From positions 1-24,194 of the forward strand of contig DASXBZ010000046.1 of assembly GCA_036491435.1 (NCBI GenBank): 24,194 nucleotides of DNA. The letters run 5' to 3'. Origin of the DNA: Bog-473 sp036491435 (GTDB lineage Bacteria > Actinomycetota > Acidimicrobiia > Acidimicrobiales > RAAP-2). The notes under the pieces are model-generated. The model was not told where the DNA came from, made no database searches, and saw nothing but the letters and a program-made list of their open reading frames with translations. Position numbers and translations under genes: made by a program. Of this stretch, positions 6,745-12,729 are shown one piece after another. How positions within the stretch are numbered: position 1 is the first letter of the stretch; the number at the start of each line of letters is the position of its first letter.

Positions 6745-7691
6745 GCCGCCCGCTCCAGCGGCCAGCCGTTGGCCGAGAAGACCTCCCCGTCGGACCGGAC
6801 CAGCCGCACGGACTGCTCGAAGCCGGCCAACCTCTCGAGCGCCTCGGGACCCCAGACGACCGCCGCCGTCGTGACGACGTTGGCCTCGACGCAGCTCGCG
6901 CCGGTGGCGGAGACGAGGACCCAGTACGGCGCGGCGCTGTCGCCGGTCCGCGGGTCGAGGATGTGGTGCACCACACGATCACCGGCTTTCCACGCGCGCA
7001 CGGCGGTCGCCGAGCTGGCCAGACCACCACGGGTGATCGCCACGACCTGGTCGGCCGAGCCGGCGGGAGCGGACGACTCCTGGGCGATGCCCACCGCCCA
7101 GCCTCGGACGGGGGGCCCGCCGGCAACGGCGATGTCGCCGCCGAGGCTCACGAGCACACCTCTGCCGAGGGCACGCGCGATGTGAGCGGCGGCGCGGTCA
7201 GCGGCGAGGGCCTTGGCGGTGGAACCGAGGTCGAGCCGCACCCCGCGGGGGATGCGGACGGTGCGATCGGCGGCGTCGAGCTGCACGTGCGCGTAGCCGG
7301 CGACCGAGCCGAGGGCGGGCGGCGGCCCGGTGGGGCGGCCGAGCACCTCGTCGAGATCGGCGTCGTAGCCCAGCGCGGCGATGGCGTTCCCGATCGTGGG
7401 GTCGACCGCGCCGCCGGTGCGCTCGGCGGCCTCGACCGCCACGCGCAACGCTTCGAAGAGAAGGGCGCTCACCTCCACCGTCGTGCCGGCGTGCCGGTGC
7501 ACGTGCTCCAGCTCGGAGTCGGAGCGGAAACGGCTGCACGCCAGGTCGATCTCCTCGAGCTCGGCCGCCAGCAGACGGGCGGCCTCGTCCGCGTCACCGG
7601 CGTCCTGGACGACGACCGTCGCGGTCGTGCCGATGGCGCGGAACGACCGCGTGGTCAGTTGCGGTTCGCCGTGCTGCTCCACCCGGCTCAC
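6741..7691 (-). CDS. apbE: ApbE family FAD:protein FMN transferase
   Basis: The 316-aa protein shows the ApbE pattern: an opening (R)xxxIGTTATVVV (about 18-28), SRFRSDSEL, GGAVDPTIG, IPRGVRLDLGSTAKALAAD, VSLGGDIAVAG, and HHILDPRTG, ending with a SCVEAN segment. ApbE moves FMN from FAD onto a Ser/Thr of a target protein and needs Mg2+. It starts with GTG at 7691; GTGA overlaps the stop of the small membrane-anchored gene upstream, and its own stop overlaps the ferric-reductase-like start. No signal peptide or lipobox is visible, which is unusual because many ApbE proteins are exported; it may work in the cytoplasm. No FMN_bind-domain substrate is encoded in the operon, so its target is an open question. 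Confidence 0.92.
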   Translation of the reverse strand: MSRVEQHGEPQLTTRSFRAIGTTATVVVQDAGDADEAARLLAAELEEIDLACSRFRSDSELEHVHRHAGTTVEVSALLFEALRVAVEAAERTGGAVDPTIGNAIAALGYDADLDEVLGRPTGPPPALGSVAGYAHVQLDAADRTVRIPRGVRLDLGSTAKALAADRAAAHIARALGRGVLVSLGGDIAVAGGPPVRGWAVGIAQESSAPAGSADQVVAITRGGLASSATAVRAWKAGDRVVHHILDPRTGDSAAPYWVLVSATGASCVEANVVTTAAVVWGPEALERLAGFEQSVRLVRSDGEVFSANGWPLERAA

Positions 7692-8020
7692 CGGCTCGAG
7701 CCGCCCGACGTGACCGAAGGCCTCTGCGAGCTGACGCTGGGCGAGAACGACGAGGCGCCGCTGTTGCCGGTGTTCCCGGTCGACACGCTCCCGGTGTTGC
7801 CGGTGCTGCCGGACGATCCCGTCGTGCCGGTGGACCCCCCCGTCGATCCCGACGTCGTGGTGCCGGCAGCACTCTTCCCGGGGTGTTCGCGGGCGACGAC
7901 GATGCCGATGGCCACCGTTGCCGCCGTCGTGGCGAGGAGGGCGAAGCGGGTCAGGTGGCGCAGACGGGTGCGGGCCTGCTCTCTGCGCGCGCCGGTGTTC
8001 TCATCGTTCGGGGTTGCCAT
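7688..8020 (-). CDS. Small membrane-anchored Gly/Ser/Thr-rich protein, first gene of the flavin operon
   Basis: The 110-aa protein has a charged, Arg-rich N-terminus (1-25), one transmembrane helix (about 26-44, FALLATTAATVAIGIVV), then an outside-facing low-complexity tail of Gly, Ser, Thr and Asn with GSTGNTG-like repeats, ending SVTSGGSSR. The positive-inside rule places the tail outside the membrane. I do not recognise a family. The final S-G-G-S resembles the [ST]-G-A-[ST] core of ApbE flavinylation sites but lacks the usual Asp and Ala, so acceptor function is only a hypothesis. The ATG at 8020 has a weak AGAGG-like element upstream. Its stop overlaps the ApbE GTG by 4 nt, tying it firmly to that operon. 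It could instead be a simple anchor or linker. Confidence 0.75.
   Translation of the reverse strand: MATPNDENTGARREQARTRLRHLTRFALLATTAATVAIGIVVAREHPGKSAAGTTTSGSTGGSTGTTGSSGSTGNTGSVSTGNTGNSGASSFSPSVSSQRPSVTSGGSSR
7762..7864. repeat. Low-complexity CCGGTG-type repeat coding the Gly/Ser/Thr tail
   Basis: Irregular short repeats of CCGGTG, TTGCCGG and CGTCG encode the GSTGNTG-like linker on the minus strand. This tract is likely to vary in length between strains by slippage. Confidence 0.6.
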
Positions 8021-8203
8021 GTCGTGTGCGGACCTCTGCTCGGGGCTGCTTCATGGGACCACGTCGACATCGGCCCAGTTGCAAAGCCCGCTGTGGGCCT
8101 GCTGTGACATTCAGCCTCCGCGCCCCACCGGAAAATACCCAGCCACCGCTACGATCACGCCGCGCCCCCGGGGCACGGGACCGGGCGTCGTCGAGGGAGG
8201 GCA
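8021..8203. promoter_or_regulatory. Divergent promoter region between flavin operon and phosphotriesterase operon
   Basis: For the plus direction, TACGAT at 8150-8155 is a candidate -10, and GAGGGAGGG at 8193-8201 is a purine-rich Shine-Dalgarno just before the ATG at 8204. An inverted repeat GGCCCA (8072-8077) / TGGGCC (8094-8099) with a 16-nt loop lies toward the minus-strand side. No clear minus-strand promoter could be named. Confidence 0.45.
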
Positions 8204-9175
8204 ATGACCCAGGTCAACACGGTGCGCGGGCCAGTGGACGGGTCGCAGCTGGGCCGCACCTTGATGCACGAGCACATCTTCGTGCTGAGCCCGGAGATCG
8301 AGAAGACGACCGAGGAATGGGACGAGCCCGCGCAAGTGGCCCGCGCCATCGAGAAACTCCGCGAGCTGAAGGCGCACGGGATCGACACCCTGGTTGACCT
8401 CACGGTGATCGGCTTGGGCCGCTACATCCCGCGCATCGCCGAGATCACGGATGCCGTCCCCGAGATCAACGTGGTTGCCGCGACCGGCGTCTACACCTAC
8501 AACGACGTGCCGATGTACTTCCACTTCCGCGGGCCGGGCACGATCTTGGGGGGTCCCGAGCCGATGGTAGACCTGTTCGTCCGGGAGATCCGAGAAGGGA
8601 TCGGCGAGACGGGCGTCCGCGCCGGCATCCTGAAGTGCGCCTCCGACCGGCCCGGGATCACCCCCGGCGTCGAACGGGTGCTGCGGGCGGTCGCGCAGGC
8701 GCACCGAGCCACCGGGGTGCCCATCACGACGCACACCCCTACGCCGCCCGAGCCGTGGGGCCTCGAACAACAGCGCGTCTTCAAGGAAGAGGGCGTGGAC
8801 CTGTCGCGCGTCGTCATCGGGCACAGCGGCGGCACCGTGAACACCGACTACCACCTGAGCCTGATCGACAACGGCTCGTATCTCGGCTTCGACCACTTCG
8901 GGATCCCGGGGATCACCCTCGAGGACAGGGTGGACGCGGTCGCACGCTTGTGTGCGCGCGGCTATGCGGAGCGGATCGTGCTGTCGCACGACTCGATGTG
9001 CTTCGTCGACTGGTTCCCCCGGTCGGTAATGGACGCAGCCCAGACCTGGCACTGGACGTACATCTCGGACGAGGTGCTGCCGGCGATGCGAGCGCGCGGC
9101 ATCGGGGAGGACGACATCACGACCATGCTCGTGGAGAACCCGCGGCGGGTCCTGGAGGGCGGCGAGCCCTACTGA
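8204..9175 (+). CDS. Phosphotriesterase-family metal hydrolase (lactonase-like)
   Basis: The 323-aa amidohydrolase-superfamily protein has the full binuclear metal set: His22 and His24 in LMHEH, the Lys to be carboxylated at Lys144 (GILKCASD), His177 (TTHT), His207 (IGHSGG) and Asp263 (SHDSM). Members of the phosphotriesterase family hydrolyse organophosphates, but many natural ones are lactonases or ester hydrolases. Length is standard. The start at ATG 8204 has GAGGGAGGG directly upstream. It is the first gene of a unit with an acyl-CoA synthetase (4 nt downstream) and a crotonase. This suggests it opens a lactone or ester whose acid is then activated with CoA. The natural substrate is not shown. 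Confidence 0.9.
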   Translation: MTQVNTVRGPVDGSQLGRTLMHEHIFVLSPEIEKTTEEWDEPAQVARAIEKLRELKAHGIDTLVDLTVIGLGRYIPRIAEITDAVPEINVVAATGVYTYNDVPMYFHFRGPGTILGGPEPMVDLFVREIREGIGETGVRAGILKCASDRPGITPGVERVLRAVAQAHRATGVPITTHTPTPPEPWGLEQQRVFKEEGVDLSRVVIGHSGGTVNTDYHLSLIDNGSYLGFDHFGIPGITLEDRVDAVARLCARGYAERIVLSHDSMCFVDWFPRSVMDAAQTWHWTYISDEVLPAMRARGIGEDDITTMLVENPRRVLEGGEPY

Positions 9176-9179
9176 GGCA

Positions 9180-10667
9180 ATGACACTTCTCCAGACCGAG
9201 CTGCTCGCCGAGCTGGCCACGGCCTTCCCGGACGAGATCGCGTGGCGCAACGTCGCCGACGGCTCTGCGCTGACGCTGGCCCGATGGCACCGGCGTTCGA
9301 ACCAACTGGCGCGTGGCCTCCTGGACCACGGTGTGACGAAGGGCGACCGGATCGCCCTGCAGATCGGGCAGGACGAGCCGCTCGAATGGCTGGCCTCCTA
9401 CGTGGCCATCCACAAGACCGGCGCGGTCGCCGTCCCGTTGCTGTCACGGCTAGGGGCCGGCGAGCTGGCGCGCGTCCTGCGGCACGCCGAGGCGTCCGTC
9501 GCCGTGTGCAGTGCGGCCACGGTGACGGCCATGCGGCAGTCGGTACCGCAGGTGTTCTCGACATCGGACGAGACGTTGAGCGGGCTGGCGTCAGCGGACG
9601 ACAGCGACCTGTCCCCGGCGATCACGGCGGAGGACGTCGCCGACGTCATGTACACGTCGGGCACCACGGGAACGCCCAAGGGTGTCGTGGTGACCCACGG
9701 CAGCCTCTCCACCGTCGACCGCGTGCCCGAGCGGTGGCTCGGACTCGGCTTCCTCACCGCGTCGCCGTTCGCGACGACCAGTGGCTCGCTGCTGGTGAGC
9801 GGTCCGTTGCGGGGAGGCCTCAGCGGATTGTTCCTCCCCCGCTTCGACCCCGAACGGTGGATCGCCGCCGTCGAGCAGGAGAGACCGGTGGCCTCCTTCC
9901 TCGTCCCGGCGATGGTCGAGCTGATCGTGGCGTCCCCCGCCTTCTCCGCGGCCGACCTGTCGAGCTTGGCCCTCGTCAACATCGGGAGCGCGCCGATCGC
10001 AACGACGACCCTGCAGCGCTTCGGGGCTGGTCTCGGACGCGCCGAGATCCTCTGCGGGTACGGCATGACCGAGTTCGGAGCGGTCACGGCCATGCCGATG
10101 GGCGACGGCGGGCGGCATCTCGGGTCGGTCGGGCTTCCGCTCCCGGGCGTCGAGGTCAGGATCGTCGACGCCGGGGGTGCCGACGCAGAACCCGGCGTGA
10201 TCGGGCAGGTCGCCATCGGCGGCACGCGGCGGCCCCGGTCGTACCTCGGCGATCGCAGCGAGACGCAACGGACATGGGTCGACGGCTGGCTGATGAGTGG
10301 CGACCTCGGCCGGCTCGACGCCGACGGCCATCTTTGGATCGTCGGGCGGCAGAAGGAGATGATCATCCGGGGTGGGCACAACGTGTTGCCGGGCGAGGTG
10401 GAGGCCGCACTCTTCGAGCATCCCGCGGTGGCCGAGGCGGCGGTGGCCGGGGTCCCCCACGCGGTGCTCGGCGAGGACGTGGCCGCCTGGGTGGTGCTGC
10501 GCGACCGGACGGACCTCGAGGAGCTCCGCCGCTTCCTGTTGGATCGGTTGGCCGACTACAAGGTGCCGCGCCGCATTACCGTGCTCGACACGCTCCCGCG
10601 CAACGAGAGCGGCAAGGTCGTCAAGTCCCGGCTCGTCGAGGGAGCCGAACCGAGGAGCGCGCCGTGA
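9180..10667 (+). CDS. AMP-dependent acyl-CoA synthetase / ligase
   Basis: This 495-aa ANL-superfamily enzyme shows motif A3 YTSGTTGTPKG (from 158), A5 YGMTE, A7 SGDLGRL, A8 (VGRQKEMIIRGGHN) and the A10 catalytic lysine at Lys479 (NESGKVVK). It forms an acyl-AMP and then an acyl-CoA from a free carboxylic acid. The acid-binding pocket cannot be read reliably, so the substrate (fatty, aromatic or steroid side-chain acid) is open. The ATG at 9180 is 4 nt after the phosphotriesterase stop, with GAGG overlapping that stop. Its own stop overlaps the GTG start of the crotonase gene. Order and spacing support a single operon in which this enzyme activates the product of the hydrolase. Confidence 0.93.
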   Translation: MTLLQTELLAELATAFPDEIAWRNVADGSALTLARWHRRSNQLARGLLDHGVTKGDRIALQIGQDEPLEWLASYVAIHKTGAVAVPLLSRLGAGELARVLRHAEASVAVCSAATVTAMRQSVPQVFSTSDETLSGLASADDSDLSPAITAEDVADVMYTSGTTGTPKGVVVTHGSLSTVDRVPERWLGLGFLTASPFATTSGSLLVSGPLRGGLSGLFLPRFDPERWIAAVEQERPVASFLVPAMVELIVASPAFSAADLSSLALVNIGSAPIATTTLQRFGAGLGRAEILCGYGMTEFGAVTAMPMGDGGRHLGSVGLPLPGVEVRIVDAGGADAEPGVIGQVAIGGTRRPRSYLGDRSETQRTWVDGWLMSGDLGRLDADGHLWIVGRQKEMIIRGGHNVLPGEVEAALFEHPAVAEAAVAGVPHAVLGEDVAAWVVLRDRTDLEELRRFLLDRLADYKVPRRITVLDTLPRNESGKVVKSRLVEGAEPRSAP

Positions 10668-11497
10668 GCCCGAGCTATGCGACCATCACCTACGAAGCGA
10701 TCGGTCGGGTACGCCGCGTCACCCTGAACCGACCGGACCACCACAACCCGCTGACGCCGCGCTGCATCCGCGAGGTCCTCGAGGCCGTGGGCGAGGCCGC
10801 GTCCGACGCCGCGGCGAACGTGCTCGTGATCCGCAGCACGGGCCGTTCGTTCTCGTCGGGCTACGGGTTCATCGCAGAGGACACCGATCCCGGCGACTTT
10901 CCCGTGCACGAAGCGATCGAAGGCGACGTCTCGGCCATGCTGACGCTGGCCACGAACTGGTCGACGGTCTGGGACTGCCCGATCCCCGTCATCGCGCAGG
11001 TGCAGGGGAATTGCCTCGCGGGCGGCACTGATCTGGCCCTGCACTGCGACCTGGTCGTCGCCGCGGAGGACGCTCGGATCGGGTTCCCTCCCGTGCGCTC
11101 GATGGGCGTGCCGCCCACCAACATGTGGCTCTACCACCTGGGCCCCCAATGGACGAAGCGGTTGCTGTTCACCGGCGACACGCTGAGCGGCGTCGAGGCC
11201 AGGGGGATCGGCCTGGTGGTGGCAACAGCGCCGGCGGACTCGCTCGACCAGGTTGTCCTCGACCTGGCCGAACGCATCGCTCTGGTCGGCCGTGACCTCC
11301 TGGTGGCGAACAAGCGCGTGGTGAACATGGGCGTCGAACTGATGGGCCGGTCGCAACTCCAGCGGTTCGCCGCCATCAACGACGCGATCGGTCACCGTGC
11401 CCCCGAGGCGCTCGCCTTCAACGAACGGATCGGCGAGGTGGGCCTCCGCCAGGCGGTCAAGGAACGGGACGCCGCCTTCGACCCGCCCCCCAATTAG
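10664..11497 (+). CDS. Enoyl-CoA hydratase/isomerase (crotonase) family protein with altered active site
   Basis: The 277-aa crotonase-fold protein has the CoA-binding strand pair (VTLNRPDHHNPLTP near 20-32; SSGYGF near 65) and the oxyanion-hole loop GNCLAGGTDLAL. Classical hydratases use two Glu residues, in GGGxE and QPE. Here the first is Asp123 and the second is Pro143 (FPPV), so simple hydratase chemistry is doubtful. Isomerase, hydrolase or thioesterase-like reactions are possible in this superfamily. The GTG at 10664 has GAGGAG 6 nt upstream and overlaps the ligase stop (GTGA). Its stop overlaps the stop of the convergent AhpD-like gene by 4 nt. It is the last gene of the hydrolase/ligase/crotonase unit. 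Confidence 0.88.
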   Translation: MSPSYATITYEAIGRVRRVTLNRPDHHNPLTPRCIREVLEAVGEAASDAAANVLVIRSTGRSFSSGYGFIAEDTDPGDFPVHEAIEGDVSAMLTLATNWSTVWDCPIPVIAQVQGNCLAGGTDLALHCDLVVAAEDARIGFPPVRSMGVPPTNMWLYHLGPQWTKRLLFTGDTLSGVEARGIGLVVATAPADSLDQVVLDLAERIALVGRDLLVANKRVVNMGVELMGRSQLQRFAAINDAIGHRAPEALAFNERIGEVGLRQAVKERDAAFDPPPN

Positions 11498-11973
11498 ACG
11501 TCGGTCACCGAGGTCTCGGTGATGCCGAGCGCGTGCAGGGTGCGGCCGAGACCGAGGAACGCGGAACAGCAGATTGTGAGGTCGAGGATCTCCGCGTCGG
11601 TGAATTCGTCGCGCAGCCGCTCGATGACCTCGTCGTCGATGCTGGTGTGATCGAGCGCGAACCGCTCCGCGTACTCCACGGCGAGCCGCTCCTGTCCGTT
11701 GAGCTCACCGGCGCCGGGCAAGCCGACCGCGCAGTAGAAGTCCTCGCCCAGGCCTTGTTCCTTGACCTTGTCGGCCCGGAAGGCGAGGCAGACAGTGCAG
11801 TCGTTGAGTTGGGCGATGCGCATGCGCGCCGCCTCGCGTACCCGCACGGGGAGGATCGACTTGTTGTAGGCGGCGTCGACGAGCCGCATGGCCGCGGTCC
11901 CGAGGGCAGGTTGCAACGACCAGATCTGGACGGCGTCGCCGCCCTCCCCCGGCGGGATCTCGAGACGGGCCAT
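11494..11973 (-). CDS. Carboxymuconolactone decarboxylase / AhpD-like protein (second copy)
   Basis: A 159-aa CMD-superfamily protein. The CxxC pair is Cys59 and Cys62 in LNDCTVCLAFRADK; the His that follows four residues later in AhpD is replaced by Arg66. The helix LPVRVREAARMRIAQLNDC before the site and the FTDAEILDLTICCSAFLGLGR tail are typical of actinobacterial members. A peroxidase or thiol-redox role is likely but the missing His makes it uncertain. The ATG at 11973 has no Shine-Dalgarno; TAAAGT ends 6 nt upstream, suggesting a leaderless mRNA. Its end overlaps the crotonase stop (TTAG), and it is divergent from the YceI gene. Confidence 0.85.
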   Translation of the reverse strand: MARLEIPPGEGGDAVQIWSLQPALGTAAMRLVDAAYNKSILPVRVREAARMRIAQLNDCTVCLAFRADKVKEQGLGEDFYCAVGLPGAGELNGQERLAVEYAERFALDHTSIDDEVIERLRDEFTDAEILDLTICCSAFLGLGRTLHALGITETSVTDV

Positions 11974-11979
11974 GACGCG

Positions 11980-11985
11980 ACTTTA
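11980..11985 (-). promoter_or_regulatory. Candidate -10 box of leaderless AhpD-like gene
   Basis: The minus strand reads TAAAGT, then CGCGTC (6 nt), then ATG at 11973. The spacing fits transcription starting on the A of the start codon. Confidence 0.45.
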
Positions 11986-12047
11986 TGCCCGTCGGCGCCC
12001 TCGCATACGGTGGTCCGAGAGATGCGCATGCCGAGAACCGGACAGAG

Positions 12048-12569
12048 ATGACGCAGGCCATTCGCTACAGCTTCGATTCGGTGCGCTCGTGCGTCTGGGT
12101 CAGCGGCCGATCGAGCCTGCACCCCATCAACACCGAGACCCGGGGCATCACCGGCTGGTTCGAAGCGAGCAGGCGCGACGACGGCTCGCTGAATCTCGAT
12201 CTGCCCGTAGCGGGCGAGCTGGAGTTGGCGGTGGAGAAGCTCACCTCGGGCAACCAGCTCTACGACCACGAGCTCCGGCGACGGATCGACGCGCGGCTGT
12301 ACCCGACGATCGAGGGCTTCGTGACGAAGATCTCGGCCGACGGGTCACACCCCCGCTACAACGTCGCGGGTGACATCGTGTTCCACGGCAAGACCCGCTC
12401 CTTCGAGCACGGCATGGACATCGAGCTCGGTGACGACGAGGTCTCGCTGACCGGTGACTACGTCTTCGACATCCGCGAGTTCGGGATGAAGCCGCCCAGC
12501 ATGCTGATGATCCGCGTCTATCCGGAGATCGCGGTGCGGGTCGAGCTCTACGGCACCCGGGAGAGCTAG
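12048..12569 (+). CDS. YceI-family lipocalin-like protein
   Basis: The 173-aa protein has the YceI signatures: VWVSGRSSLHPIN near the N-terminus, the strand-rich middle with LPVAGELELAVEKLTSGN, then YDHELRRRIDARLYPTI, and closing strands ending PEIAVRVELYG. YceI proteins form a beta-barrel that binds isoprenoid quinones or similar lipids. No signal peptide is visible, so this member seems cytoplasmic. The start at ATG 12048 gives the normal family start; longer in-frame starts upstream (from 11985) add unlike sequence and would run into the divergent promoter. No good Shine-Dalgarno is present. Role in this organism unknown. Confidence 0.85.
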   Translation: MTQAIRYSFDSVRSCVWVSGRSSLHPINTETRGITGWFEASRRDDGSLNLDLPVAGELELAVEKLTSGNQLYDHELRRRIDARLYPTIEGFVTKISADGSHPRYNVAGDIVFHGKTRSFEHGMDIELGDDEVSLTGDYVFDIREFGMKPPSMLMIRVYPEIAVRVELYGTRES

Positions 12570-12729
12570 AGGACCACATCGGCGGCCGTGAGACCCGAAG
12601 ATTTCACGGGCTACGCAAATACTGCACGGCAGGTGCGACGGAGGGGCCGGGAAGGCAGGTTCACAGCGCGCACCCAGAAAAGGCCGATCTCGGCATAGTG
12701 CGGGCCATCAGCCTCGGTATTGTCTGCCC
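12570..12729. other. Intergenic stretch before the HAD gene
   Basis: This 160-nt gap holds a weak inverted repeat (CCGTGA near 12585, TCACGG near 12604) without a T tract, and the promoter-like TATTGT at its right end. I see no gene in it. Confidence 0.4.
12718..12723 (+). promoter_or_regulatory. Candidate -10 box of leaderless HAD gene
   Basis: TATTGT is followed by exactly 6 nt (CTGCCC) and the ATG at 12730. There is no Shine-Dalgarno, so a leaderless transcript is likely. No consensus -35 is seen at the right distance. Confidence 0.5.

Noticed and set aside
6729..8207. A 492-codon plus-strand open frame across apbE and the small membrane-protein gene.
   Set aside because: Shadow of two real minus-strand genes joined by a GTGA overlap; the translation has no domain and includes a proline/valine run from the low-complexity tract.
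9242..10663. Upstream extension of the crotonase frame through the ligase gene, which would suggest a 751-aa fusion.
   Set aside because: The upstream part is Arg-rich and out of frame with the true ligase; the GTG at 10664 has a good Shine-Dalgarno.
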